The notes under the pieces were generated by a model. The model worked only from the letters and a program-made list of their open reading frames with translations, did not search any database and was not told where the DNA came from. A DNA stretch of 41,279 bases from positions 1 to 41,279 of the IMG/VR virus record IMGVR_UViG_3300038450_000038; one strand, 5' to 3'. How positions within the stretch are numbered: position 1 is the stretch's first letter; each line of letters starts with the position of its first letter. Below, piece after piece: positions 6,358-14,098 of this stretch. Origin of the DNA: a virus. Made by a program: the position numbers and the translations under genes.

Positions 6358-6561
6358 GTTGACCGCTAGCGCCAGCGAATTTGGGTTGTGAGGGCTAAGT
6401 CCTTTAGATGCGTTAAATACTTTTGGTGTGGTTGAAAATAAAATGAACTATTTACCTCTGAAAACCGCCTTATGTTTAGAGACTCCACTTTAGGTTTCGT
6501 CTCTGCAACATTGCGCTCATAGCTGTACCTCGCTCAAAAATAAGAATATATAAGGTTCAAA

Positions 6562-6945
6562 ATGGCAATCACCCTCAGCTTCGCCGGACAACTCAATGTC
6601 ACGGATAGTGTTTCTGGAACTGTAGCTCTCTCGAAGCAGCTTACTAACCTTTCTACGGCTGGTACGGCCTTCTCAGAAGCCCAAACTCTCTCTGTTGGAA
6701 CTAATGGCACAACTGTCTCCCTTCCAATCTCGCCGACTAACTTTCTCTATGTTAAGAATCTTCATGCGACTAATACCCTCCTTGTGACTTGGACCCTTGC
6801 TAGTGGGACTAGTGCTCCAATTGTGACCCTGCAACCTGGAGCCTTTATCGCGTTTTCTGAACCAACAGGCGCGGCTGGTATCACTGCTCTCACCCTTACG
6901 GGAAGTGCGAGTGCAACTTTAGTTGAATACGTACTCGGGGGCTAG
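6562..6945 (+). CDS. Small beta-rich virion-type protein (127 aa)
   Basis: The protein is rich in Thr, Ser, Gly and Ala, lacks charge, and alternates hydrophobic and polar residues (FLYVKNLHATNTLLVTWT), the pattern of a beta-sandwich minor virion or decoration protein. It resembles in style the small proteins at 11796, 13314 and 13638. It is the first gene of the rightward arm, two bases before the terminase gene. The function is inferred from composition and context only. Confidence 0.6.
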   Translation: MAITLSFAGQLNVTDSVSGTVALSKQLTNLSTAGTAFSEAQTLSVGTNGTTVSLPISPTNFLYVKNLHATNTLLVTWTLASGTSAPIVTLQPGAFIAFSEPTGAAGITALTLTGSASATLVEYVLGG

Positions 6946-6946
6946 T

Positions 6947-7381
6947 ATGGGTCGAACACCCAAACTCCAAAACTGGGAACTTGAAGCCATTCAGCAGATG
7001 GTTCGTACTGGATGCTCGCTTGGGCATGCTTGTACGGAACTTGGTTTTGATGTAACTAATGAAGAGTTGATTCAGACCCAAAAGAGAGCTTCTTTTCTCA
7101 CTCTCCTATGGCAAGAACGCCATCGCTACTTCTCTGATCTAGCTAAGGACCCGAACTTCACTCAGGATACAGTTGTGGGCAAGCTTATCTCTCTAGCTCA
7201 GAAGTTAGAAGAAGAGGGCGCTCATGATAAGGCTGGTGAAGTTCTGTTCAAGATTGCTAAGATTCGTGGCTATGTAGGGCCGGAAAGCCAAGTATCCGTG
7301 TTTGGCGAGCTATCTCAGAGGGACCTAGACGCCATTCGTAAGCAGGTTGAAGAGGGTAAAGTCGGTGGAAAGTCCAAATAA
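6947..7381 (+). CDS. Terminase small subunit-like protein (144 aa)
   Basis: The ATG at 6947, MGRTPKLQNWELEAI, follows CGGGGG by six bases. The N-terminal helices, including MVRTGCSLGHACTELGFDVTNEEL, look like the DNA-binding helix-turn-helix of small terminases, followed by a helical LISLAQKLEEEGAHDKAGEVLFKIAKI segment suited to oligomerisation. Its end overlaps the large terminase start. Small terminases recognise the packaging site; the assignment rests on position and fold style rather than on a diagnostic motif. Confidence 0.7.
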   Translation: MGRTPKLQNWELEAIQQMVRTGCSLGHACTELGFDVTNEELIQTQKRASFLTLLWQERHRYFSDLAKDPNFTQDTVVGKLISLAQKLEEEGAHDKAGEVLFKIAKIRGYVGPESQVSVFGELSQRDLDAIRKQVEEGKVGGKSK

Positions 7382-8891
7382 GATAGAGACAGCCCTTCAG
7401 GAACTCAATCGTCTATCACCAGAAATCCGAGAGGGTGCTCTCAACAAGATAGAGAAGAACAGGCGAGAGAAGAAGTATATCCTGTACTTCGAGCCGTGGG
7501 AAGAACAGGCTGACGCTCTGCCACTTTTCACTGAAAAGAAGAAGATATTCGGGATTCTGGGTGGGAATCGTAGTGGCAAGACAATTTTGGGGGCGTTTAT
7601 AGCTGTTGCTTGGGCTCTTGGAAAAGAGTATTTTAAGGACGAGCCAGCTTGGAAGTGGGTACAAACCCTACCAATACCTGAGCCTCCGAACAATATTTGG
7701 GTGGTTGGCCTGGACTATGGCGTTCTTCGTGACGTAATATGGTACGAGAAGCTTAGACACGGCAAAAATCACCCACCATTCCTTCCAAGTGATTCTAGTG
7801 CAGTTCGGAAAGTAAGCGACGGAGACTTCCAGGTATTCTTTGAGAATGGTTCCATCCTTACAGGGAAGTCTGCTGATGCAGGCAGGGAGAAGTTTCAAGG
7901 GGCATCAGTTGATCTGATTTGGATTGATGAAGAGTGTGATGAAGCAGTCTTTGATGAATGTTATCAGCGAACTGCGGACTGTGCTGGCCGAATTCTTCTC
8001 ACGCTTACTCCTCTCGTTGACATCAATAGCGGAGTACGGACTCCTTGGGTCTTCGACCTTTATGAAGAGTTCGTGGCTGGCAAAGCGGATATCCAGTTCT
8101 GCCAACTCTCAACTATAAATAGTCCCTATGTTCCCCAAGATGAAAAGGACAAGTTAATTGTTAAATGGGCAGGCGATCCTGAAGAGGGGGCACGACTTTA
8201 CGGGAGATTTGTCCGCCGAAGCGGTCTTGTCTATCCGCAATGGAGTATTGCTCGACACGTTGTTACAGAGTTCAACATACCACGTCACTGGCAGCGTATC
8301 GTATCTATTGACCCTGCTGCGACGGGCGTTACCGCAGCGATTTGGATCGCTGTAAGTGATAATGGTGATCTCTATGGATTCAGAGAGTATTACGAGCGAG
8401 ATCAAATTGTTTCTGAACACGCTAAAGGCATTATCATGCGATCCGCTGGAGAGCCAATTGATATCTGGCTTCTCGATCCCAAGTGGGGAAGTCAGCGGAA
8501 TGCTGAAACACATAAAACGGGCGCACAACTCTGGCGAGAAAGTGGAATACCCGTTCGACTTCCAGATGTAGGGGAAGACTATGGACTCAACGTTTCCCGT
8601 GAATACATCAACGCCACTGTTACACCTAACAGTCGCCATCCTAAGTTCTATCTCTTTGCAGGGAACCCAAACTTCGAGTTCGAGATAGGCCACTATACTT
8701 GGGACACATTCCAAAAGGGAGCGATGAAGGGCTTAGCTAAAGAGAAACCCCGGAAAAGAAACGATCACTTGGTCAATGCATTTCAGTATGCATGTACTCT
8801 TAGGCCAAGGGGCAAGAATTCCAAACGTAGAGAGGAAGACTTCTTTACGACGCTGGATAAAAGAAAAATCAATTTGAGTTCATATACTTAG
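7365..8891 (+). CDS. terL: Terminase large subunit (508 aa)
   Basis: This is the ATP-driven motor and nuclease that packages phage DNA. GTG at 7365 is preferred over the TTG at 7347 because GAGGG lies before it. Walker A is GGNRSGKT (residues 66-73) and Walker B is VDLIWIDEE (182-190). The RNase H-like nuclease domain shows SIDPAATG (Asp316), WLLDPKW (Asp372) and RKRNDHLVNAF (Asp467), the usual three acids. Length fits the family. It overlaps the small subunit gene by 17 bases. Confidence 0.95.
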   Translation: MESPNKIETALQELNRLSPEIREGALNKIEKNRREKKYILYFEPWEEQADALPLFTEKKKIFGILGGNRSGKTILGAFIAVAWALGKEYFKDEPAWKWVQTLPIPEPPNNIWVVGLDYGVLRDVIWYEKLRHGKNHPPFLPSDSSAVRKVSDGDFQVFFENGSILTGKSADAGREKFQGASVDLIWIDEECDEAVFDECYQRTADCAGRILLTLTPLVDINSGVRTPWVFDLYEEFVAGKADIQFCQLSTINSPYVPQDEKDKLIVKWAGDPEEGARLYGRFVRRSGLVYPQWSIARHVVTEFNIPRHWQRIVSIDPAATGVTAAIWIAVSDNGDLYGFREYYERDQIVSEHAKGIIMRSAGEPIDIWLLDPKWGSQRNAETHKTGAQLWRESGIPVRLPDVGEDYGLNVSREYINATVTPNSRHPKFYLFAGNPNFEFEIGHYTWDTFQKGAMKGLAKEKPRKRNDHLVNAFQYACTLRPRGKNSKRREEDFFTTLDKRKINLSSYT

Positions 8892-8902
8892 GAGGAACCA
8901 AA

Positions 8903-9115
8903 ATGTCAGTAAATGTAGCGAAATTTGTAGTTGAATCCCTACCCGGAGTAGGTGTTGGTCTAGTTGCTGGTGCATTTATTCCAGCCGTGCTACGGAAAGT
9001 GAAGGCTGCTATTGTGAAATTAGCCCTCAAGATCGCAGCTAAGGCTGAGGCAGATGCCAAGGCTGTAGAAGCCAAGGTTGTATCGGGTGTCCAAACTGAA
9101 GCGAAGAAGCTCTAG
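8903..9115 (+). CDS. Small Ala/Lys-rich helical protein (70 aa)
   Basis: AGGAGG precedes the ATG at 8903. A Gly-rich hydrophobic stretch (residues 12-29, SLPGVGVGLVAGAFIPAV) could insert into a membrane, and the rest is a lysine/alanine/glutamate-rich helix ending in QTEAKKL. It may be a small holin-like or virion-associated peptide; nothing decides this. Confidence 0.5.
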   Translation: MSVNVAKFVVESLPGVGVGLVAGAFIPAVLRKVKAAIVKLALKIAAKAEADAKAVEAKVVSGVQTEAKKL

Positions 9116-9116
9116 C

Positions 9117-9545
9117 ATGTTCCGCAAAGTTTGGGGCTGGCTAAAAAATAGAGCACCAATTACATACGCGCTCGCGTTCTATATATTCATTATGGTTGGC
9201 GATTGGGTTTCATCCATGCTATCTCGTGGTATCCCTGGTGTTCGTGAAGGGAATGACTTTGCAGTTGATGCAAATGGTGGCTTTGTACTTCATAAGATGA
9301 TGATCGTGGATGGCTTAGCTCTATTTGGGCTACTCGCGTGCGCTATTACTACCTATCAAGCCTGTAAAAATTGGTCTCGCGAGGTTGGTAGAGTGTTGAT
9401 GTGCATTCCTATCATCTATATAGCTTATGATAGGATGCTTTCGGCTGTAATCCCCAATTGGTGCTACGTTCTCCGGCTCCATATTGTTGACAATACTGCT
9501 CCTATTTCACAGATACTACGAGTATTGTTAAATAGAGGGCACTAA
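9117..9545 (+). CDS. Membrane protein with three probable spans (142 aa)
   Basis: The start at the ATG 9117, MFRKVWGWLKNR, lies just after the stop of the previous gene. Hydrophobic helices occur at about residues 15-31, 63-80 and 90-105, with basic residues at the N-terminus. It lies among packaging and virion genes and may act in lysis or in host membrane alteration. No family motif is recognised. Confidence 0.55.
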   Translation: MFRKVWGWLKNRAPITYALAFYIFIMVGDWVSSMLSRGIPGVREGNDFAVDANGGFVLHKMMIVDGLALFGLLACAITTYQACKNWSREVGRVLMCIPIIYIAYDRMLSAVIPNWCYVLRLHIVDNTAPISQILRVLLNRGH

Positions 9546-10177
9546 TGGAACCCACATCTAGTGAATGGAAGATAGTCGCCTACTTCGTCCGGCATGGTGC
9601 TACTAAACTTAACGATGAAGGCAAGTTTCGTGGCAAACTAGATGCTCCGCTAGATGAAAACGGAAAACTGGATGCCAAGAAGCTCAAAGCTTATTTTCGT
9701 GATAAGGAAATCGGTGATGCTTGGGTATCTGATAGCAAGCGAGCCCAAGAGACAGCCGATGAAATACTAGAACAAAAAGGTGTTGTTGCTAGTCCTGATC
9801 CAAATCTGAACTCGATTGATGTGGGGAATCTAGCTGGAGAGAAGAAAGCTGACCATAAGGATGATACAAATTACCTCCAAGAGCATCCCGAGGAACCCTT
9901 TCCAGGTGGAGAATCTATCAATCAGTTCCGTAGCCGTGTCAGACCAAGGATTGTCCGATCTATTCGGAATGGAATTGATAACGGCGTTCCAAGCATGACA
10001 GTTACATCTTCAAGTGTTATCCATGAAGTAGGAAATTTGATTCATGGAGATCACAATATTTGTAAAGTTCGTCCAGGTGGAGTGGCTGGCGTTTATTCGA
10101 ATGGCGGTCAATTTAAGGCCGTTCCATTGATTAGAGCAGCCAAGGGCGAAGGAGTAGATAAGACTTATGCTTCTTAA
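9545..10177 (+). CDS. Histidine phosphatase (phosphoglycerate mutase-like) protein (210 aa)
   Basis: Histidine phosphatases form a phospho-histidine in an RHG motif. Here VRHGAT carries His17, and the flanking features SDSKRAQETADEIL and EEPFPGGES, both typical of the fold, are present. The second catalytic histidine, normally in a late V(T/S)H motif, appears as VTSSSVIHEV, with serine in its place. Either a nearby His substitutes or activity is reduced. Phages carry such genes occasionally; the substrate is unknown. The start overlaps the previous stop by one base. Confidence 0.8.
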   Translation: MEPTSSEWKIVAYFVRHGATKLNDEGKFRGKLDAPLDENGKLDAKKLKAYFRDKEIGDAWVSDSKRAQETADEILEQKGVVASPDPNLNSIDVGNLAGEKKADHKDDTNYLQEHPEEPFPGGESINQFRSRVRPRIVRSIRNGIDNGVPSMTVTSSSVIHEVGNLIHGDHNICKVRPGGVAGVYSNGGQFKAVPLIRAAKGEGVDKTYAS

Positions 10178-10187
10178 GGAGGGCATT

Positions 10188-10385
10188 ATGCCAGAGGAAA
10201 CAGTTTATACAGGTGCAACTTCAGATGATCTTGATTGTCAAGGACAACACCGATATTTCGCTCTTGAGCCGGTTGGTATTGAGGCCGAGGGCAAGGTTCT
10301 AGTCATTTTGGTCTGTACAGCTTGTGGCAAAATCAGGCTTCATGTTGTGCAGGTCACAACTGGCGCTTCACGCATTACGGAGTAA
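10188..10385 (+). CDS. Hypothetical protein with CxxC (65 aa)
   Basis: The ATG at 10188 follows AAGGAGGGCATT. The sequence has DCQGQH early and VCTACGKIRLH later, so four Cys/His ligands for one zinc are possible; the remainder is beta-type. It sits between the phosphatase and the glycosyltransferase. Function unknown. Confidence 0.6.
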   Translation: MPEETVYTGATSDDLDCQGQHRYFALEPVGIEAEGKVLVILVCTACGKIRLHVVQVTTGASRITE

Positions 10386-10388
10386 GAA

Positions 10389-11123
10389 ATGGGAGTCCTT
10401 CCGAATGAGATTCCCAAGGATCATAATACTGGAGTTCTAATAGCATTGGCTTGTAGTGGTCGCTTAATTACCCCTGAACTCGTAATAGCAATGACCATGC
10501 AGCCGATTCCGACACATATGAATCCAGCTTACCTTTGTGTCAAGGGTAAGAAAGTTGAAGAAGCCAGGGAGATTTTAGCTGATACTGCACTTTCAATTCG
10601 AGCTAAGTATCTCTGGTTTGTTGATGATGATACAATTCCTCCACCTAATACATGTCGTAGATTGATGTATGTATTAGATAACAATCCAGATGTCATGGTT
10701 TGCGGTGGAGTCTATGTTACAAAGAGCGATCCCCCACAACCGGTTGTCTTCCGAGGTATGGGACTTGGCTCTTTCTGGCATTGGAAAGAGGGTGAGATTT
10801 TTGAAGTAACAGGCATGGGTGCTGGCTGCATGATGATAAATTGTGAAGTCTTTAAGCACCTTGAAAAGCCCTATTTCCCTTGGGTAGAAGAATACACGAA
10901 TGAAGCTACCTGCCCAATGAAGTTGATTAGTGAGGATATAGGCTTTTGCAACAAAGTGAGGGCAGCGGGTTTCAAAGTGTTCGCGCATGGTGGTGTTCTC
11001 TGCGATCACTTCGATTGTACGACAGGCGAGACTTATCGCCTGTTGGAAGATTCATATCCTCTCAAAAAGGATATCAGTTCTGTTGTTCCTCCACTGGAAC
11101 AGCAAAAATCCACAAAAGAATAA
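10389..11123 (+). CDS. Family 2-like glycosyltransferase (244 aa)
   Basis: The protein has a nucleotide-sugar binding core: the DxD-type motif in YLWFVDDDTIPP (about residues 76-87), then CGGVYVTKSDPP, and an acceptor-side motif SEDIGFCNKVRAAGFKVFAH late in the chain. These match small phage-encoded glycosyltransferases found next to structural genes. It may decorate virion proteins, DNA or host surface glycans; the acceptor cannot be told from sequence. It is soluble, with no membrane anchor. Confidence 0.85.
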   Translation: MGVLPNEIPKDHNTGVLIALACSGRLITPELVIAMTMQPIPTHMNPAYLCVKGKKVEEAREILADTALSIRAKYLWFVDDDTIPPPNTCRRLMYVLDNNPDVMVCGGVYVTKSDPPQPVVFRGMGLGSFWHWKEGEIFEVTGMGAGCMMINCEVFKHLEKPYFPWVEEYTNEATCPMKLISEDIGFCNKVRAAGFKVFAHGGVLCDHFDCTTGETYRLLEDSYPLKKDISSVVPPLEQQKSTKE

Positions 11124-11133
11124 AGGATAAAAC

Positions 11134-11769
11134 ATGGCAACAACTTCGATTTCTCTTTCTTATATTGGTCAAGGTCCCTCTGCTGGTGGGCAAAATATTG
11201 CTGATCAGACTAGTGGCCCAAAGGCCAAGACTCTTTACGGATATGGCGCTCTAGTTGCTACATCCGGCACATGGGCATCTCAGACGAGCTGCCCGATTAA
11301 CTGGATTGATGGTGTACAGTCACTTGGTAAGGTAGTTGTACTAAATCTTCAGTCAGTTGATGTGACTGATGGTACATACACGACTTACCATAGCACTGGC
11401 CCTGACAGTTCAGTTCCAGTTGGCACAACTGTTACGATTGCTGGCTTCTCAACTGGGGCTAACAATGGTTCTTTCGTTGTTCATGCTGTCACGAGTTCAA
11501 CAATCGTAGTCGTAAGTGCGGCTGGTGTTGCAGAAATCAATCCAGCAGCTACTTGCACCTTTACGGTTGGTGGCGTTCCAACGTTCGTGAATCTCTTCTA
11601 CGCAGGTTCAAATGGTGATTCAGCTACAGCAGCGGCTTCCTTTGCAACAGGTGCAAACATTATAGTTCCGAGCGCAGTCAGTTCTACTGGTTGCACGGCT
11701 AACTATAAGAGCCTTGCTACATCGGGTGTTTCTGTTACTATTGGGGCGATTATTGCCTTTTCAAGTTAA
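11134..11769 (+). CDS. Beta-rich structural-type protein (211 aa)
   Basis: This is a low-charge, Ser/Thr/Gly/Val-rich protein with strong alternation (TVTIAGFSTGANNGSF, STIVVVSAAGV) typical of stacked beta-strands. A short segment around residues 95-135 resembles an Ig- or HYR-like module that reappears in many phage virion proteins. It may be a decoration or minor capsid protein. Evidence is composition and position in the morphogenesis arm only. Confidence 0.6.
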   Translation: MATTSISLSYIGQGPSAGGQNIADQTSGPKAKTLYGYGALVATSGTWASQTSCPINWIDGVQSLGKVVVLNLQSVDVTDGTYTTYHSTGPDSSVPVGTTVTIAGFSTGANNGSFVVHAVTSSTIVVVSAAGVAEINPAATCTFTVGGVPTFVNLFYAGSNGDSATAAASFATGANIIVPSAVSSTGCTANYKSLATSGVSVTIGAIIAFSS

Positions 11770-11795
11770 TCTGGATAACATAGGAGAAAACGACT

Positions 11796-12155
11796 ATGCT
11801 ATTTAGAGATGAAAATCCAATCCTTGGCCCTTCAACCGTAATTGACTGGACACACAAATCTTTGATTACACAGGCAGTTTATCATGCCGGTGTGACGGAT
11901 ACTGTGCTTCTCTGCAATTATGCCGCTGGCAACCAAGCTATCATTCTTCCTTCCACAAACGTTCCTGTTGGTAAAGTTTTTGTCATCAAACTTGCCGGAG
12001 CTGGGTCTCCTGTAAACGTCACTGTAGACAATGGTGCCAACATTGATGCACTCAGTGGTGGACAACTTCAACTCTGGACAGTGCCATCAACTACTGCAAA
12101 CGGTTCATATTCTGCCCTTCAATGGGATGGAACCCAGTATTGGATAGTTGGATAA
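11796..12155 (+). CDS. Small beta-sandwich virion-type protein (119 aa)
   Basis: Preceded by AGGAGAAAACGACT. The sequence shows repeated strands (AIILPSTNVPVGKVFVIKLAG, VNVTVDNGANIDALSGG) and ends LQWDGTQYWIVG. This end is common in small phage tail-fibre or decoration modules. A hairpin resembling a terminator follows the gene. Confidence 0.6.
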   Translation: MLFRDENPILGPSTVIDWTHKSLITQAVYHAGVTDTVLLCNYAAGNQAIILPSTNVPVGKVFVIKLAGAGSPVNVTVDNGANIDALSGGQLQLWTVPSTTANGSYSALQWDGTQYWIVG

Positions 12156-12171
12156 ACAATCTTCGCTTTGA

Positions 12172-12200
12172 GGGGCTGAGCGTATCAGCCCCCACATTTT
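12172..12200 (+). terminator. Probable Rho-independent terminator
   Basis: GGGGCTGA (12172-12179) pairs perfectly with TCAGCCCC (12185-12192) around GCGTA, followed by CACATTTTCT. The stem is strong, but the T-run is short and displaced by three bases, so termination may be partial. Confidence 0.55.
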
Positions 12201-12213
12201 CTAGGAGGATTTG

Positions 12214-12369
12214 ATGACGAGGGAACAGTTAGAAAAGAAACTTGAACAGTACACAGCGCAACTAGAGCAACTGAAAGCTAATGCAAACGCCCTTCAAGGT
12301 GCTATTCAAGCTATTCAAAGTCTTATAACCGATCTCGACCAGGAAACCAAACCTGAAGAAAAGGTGTAA
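12214..12369 (+). CDS. 51-residue coiled-coil protein
   Basis: AGGAGG lies five bases before the ATG at 12214. The product, MTREQLEKKLEQYTAQLEQL and onward, is a nearly continuous amphipathic helix with Leu/Ile every third or fourth residue and a charged EETKPEEKV-type tail, so it should form a coiled coil. It ends one base before the next ATG. Small coiled-coil proteins like this are frequent in phage structural regions; no partner is known. Confidence 0.65.
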   Translation: MTREQLEKKLEQYTAQLEQLKANANALQGAIQAIQSLITDLDQETKPEEKV

Positions 12370-12370
12370 A

Positions 12371-12568
12371 ATGGGAGAATTTCGCGGTGAAAAATTAGTT
12401 ACCGTGGCAATTAAGAACGTCCAGCCTGCTGTAAAAGGCTCTACTGTACTTGCATCGGGTGTAACTCTTACTGATGGGGATGTGGTGCTCTTCACATATG
12501 ATGACTATCTTAACGTCCCACATGCTGTAGTGGTTAACTCTGGCAATGCGCTTGCTGTTCGATCATAA
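12371..12568 (+). CDS. Small beta-rich hypothetical protein (65 aa)
   Basis: The protein, MGEFRGEKLVTVAIKNVQ and onward, consists of short strands separated by Asp/Gly turns (TDGDVVLFTYDDYLN) and ends AVRS. It is likely a minor virion component by context. The first copy of the dispersed CCACCT..GGGTCCTA motif lies immediately after its stop. Confidence 0.5.
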   Translation: MGEFRGEKLVTVAIKNVQPAVKGSTVLASGVTLTDGDVVLFTYDDYLNVPHAVVVNSGNALAVRS

Positions 12569-12574
12569 TTAGCA

Positions 12575-12593
12575 CCACCTATAATGGGTCCTA
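12575..12593 (+). repeat. Dispersed motif copy 1
   Basis: CCACCTATAATGGGTCCTA fills most of the 25-bp gap between two genes and ends directly against the ATG at 12594, leaving no ordinary ribosome site there. It is one of eight copies in the window. Confidence 0.75.
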
Positions 12594-13004
12594 ATGTCCA
12601 TACTACTCCCAGTTCTAGCTAGTGTCTTCTTTAGTCTTGCAGCTTTTGATGGCTGGCTAACTCGTCGAAGGATGCATCTCTTCAATGTAGATATTGAACT
12701 TAACCGAGTTATTCACTATCTATGCAAAGTCTGTGGGATCGAACTGGGTATTATGCTTGGACTCATGCTTCCAGCAGCCTGTCTAACCTATCTCTTCTAC
12801 AAGCTTAACTTTACAGTCGGCTTTGCACTTCTAGTCGGCTTCAGAATCAAGCTTTTCATCAATCAGCTTCAAAGTTTCAAACTGGAGAAATTGATTTTAG
12901 CTCAGTTAGGGGGCCGTGGCGCTCCACCCTCCAGCGCCGAAAATGCGGGATCGCAACCCGACAACTCAAAAACGGCCCCCAAAATTTCGCCGGAGGATAA
13001 ATAA
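12594..13004 (+). CDS. Membrane protein, possibly DUF5658-like (136 aa)
   Basis: Residues 1-90 contain three hydrophobic helices (LLPVLASVFFSLAAFDGWLT, a second at about 46-64, a third near 73-85), and an AFDGWLT..VDIELNR segment is reminiscent of DUF5658-type membrane proteins. The tail (about 100-136) is polar, rich in Pro, Ser and Ala, and likely unstructured. The ATG has no normal Shine-Dalgarno: the motif CCACCT..GGGTCCTA abuts it. A family match is suggested from memory only. Confidence 0.6.
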   Translation: MSILLPVLASVFFSLAAFDGWLTRRRMHLFNVDIELNRVIHYLCKVCGIELGIMLGLMLPAACLTYLFYKLNFTVGFALLVGFRIKLFINQLQSFKLEKLILAQLGGRGAPPSSAENAGSQPDNSKTAPKISPEDK

Positions 13005-13309
13005 TGATCTATTCTGCTGAAGATAGAGCTAAACTAGTAGCTGAAGTCTTCGACAAGGATAAAGTAGTTCTCATATGCTCGAAGCACAAGTGGGCATATG
13101 GCACCAAGCGACCGCCTGTATTTGGCTGTAAAAAATGCCAAATGGCCTCGTTTATGGGACTTATGTGCAATATTCCTCCTGCTCGACGATTGGAAGTTCT
13201 TGAGATGCTTGAATATAGCGTCCATCATCTTGTTGAAGCTGAGGAAAACGGCACGATCAATGATATTATTTTGAATAAACATCCAAAGGTTACTGTCGAA
13301 AAAGGATAA
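13004..13309 (+). CDS. Zinc-binding hypothetical protein (101 aa)
   Basis: The start overlaps the upstream stop (TAATG) with GGAGGATAA before it. Cysteines and histidine in LICSKHKWAYG and FGCKKCQ (about residues 25-45) form a C-x2-H..C-x2-C site. The helical C-terminal half contains LEMLEYSVHHLVEAEENG. It is probably a small regulatory or virion-associated phage protein; function unknown. Confidence 0.6.
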   Translation: MIYSAEDRAKLVAEVFDKDKVVLICSKHKWAYGTKRPPVFGCKKCQMASFMGLMCNIPPARRLEVLEMLEYSVHHLVEAEENGTINDIILNKHPKVTVEKG

Positions 13310-13313
13310 GTAC

Positions 13314-13625
13314 ATGGCACGTTTTGCAAATATTCTCATTCCTGCAAGTGAAGGAACCGCGAGGGTGGCGGTTAGTGCGAATTCTACTTCAGCTAAATTG
13401 CAGTTAGGAGCCAATCGTATCTTTGTAATCAATTCAGACCATGATGTTAACATTACGTTTGGTGCGAATGCTACGATTACAACTCCTGATGCTACAGCTT
13501 ATCGAATTCCCGCAAATCAGCAAACAACCTTCGATTTAGGTTCAGCTAGCGACACTATTGAACTTTTCAATCCCTCGCTTACACTAACGGCAAATGTCTT
13601 TATTCAATTGCTTTCAGTACAATAA
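13314..13625 (+). CDS. Small virion-type beta protein, paralogue A (103 aa)
   Basis: This protein and the next share the order and wording of their segments: (A/I)LIPAS at the start, IFVINSD, ITFGA, a YRIPANQQTTFDLG block (near residues 63-76) and a final IQLLSV. They are clear tandem duplicates. The fold is predicted to be a beta-sandwich, as in small decoration or fibre-anchoring proteins. No enzyme motif is present. Confidence 0.65.
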   Translation: MARFANILIPASEGTARVAVSANSTSAKLQLGANRIFVINSDHDVNITFGANATITTPDATAYRIPANQQTTFDLGSASDTIELFNPSLTLTANVFIQLLSVQ

Positions 13626-13637
13626 AAAGGAAATAGT

Positions 13638-13958
13638 ATGTCTCGATATGCTTCGATTTTGATTCCTGCGAGTAGTCCTTGTGTCAACATCCCTGGACTT
13701 GCCTATCATACGGTTTCATCCCCTGTTACAACCTTGGGATATCACGGTATCTTTGTTATCAACTCAGATCAAGATATTTCTATAACATTCGGAGCAGCGG
13801 CCTCGATTGCGACACCAACTGCGACCTCCTATCGCATTCCAGCCAACCAGCAAACAACTTTTGATCTGGGGGCAGCGAGTGATTCTTTGTTGATCTTTAA
13901 CAATGCAGCAACTTCAGTAGCCGCAAATATTTGGATTCAAAAACTCTCGGTGGTTTAA
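13638..13958 (+). CDS. Small virion-type beta protein, paralogue B (106 aa)
   Basis: The second member of the tandem pair has the identical core YRIPANQQTTFDLG and a matching IFVINSDQDISITFGA. The first 30 residues differ most (CVNIPGLAYHTV), so the N-termini may contact different partners. It is separated from paralogue A by 12 bases containing AAGGAAATAGT as ribosome site. Confidence 0.65.
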   Translation: MSRYASILIPASSPCVNIPGLAYHTVSSPVTTLGYHGIFVINSDQDISITFGAAASIATPTATSYRIPANQQTTFDLGAASDSLLIFNNAATSVAANIWIQKLSVV

Positions 13959-14098
13959 TTAAATGCTACCGCCCCTGGTGCAGTCATACCGATGCTCTGG
14001 GATTAATTTCAGTTTCACAACTTTCAACGATTTTTTGTTGTGATCAATCAGACGACGGGTGGACATAGTCTCATCTTTGTGAACTAAGGAAAAAGGTA

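Larger units (their letters stand above)
5912..6561. other. 650-bp gene-free region between leftward and rightward arms
   Basis: No frame of useful length with a ribosome site is visible on either strand. The region separates genes read in opposite directions, so it should hold promoters for both. It contains a 15-bp inverted repeat (6102-6116), GGAGCCTCAAATA twice plus one inverted copy, a hairpin AAGTGCT/AGCACTT near 6167-6188, an AGAGAC/GTCTCT pair (6478-6504) and AT-rich stretches. No convincing sigma-70 box pair with 16-18 bp spacing was found. Confidence 0.6.

Noticed and set aside
6531-6561. TATATA before the first rightward gene as a -10 box
   Set aside because: No acceptable -35 hexamer lies 16-18 bp upstream, and the leader would be only a few bases.
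9891-9909. Near match to the dispersed motif on the minus strand (CCACCT-GGAA-AGGGTTCCT)
   Set aside because: It has an extra T in the right arm and encodes the conserved PFPGGES stretch of histidine phosphatases, so coding constraint explains it well enough.
14010-14042. CACAAC..GTTGTG hairpin with a T-run as a terminator
   Set aside because: The T-run lies in the loop rather than after the stem, so it does not fit a Rho-independent terminator.
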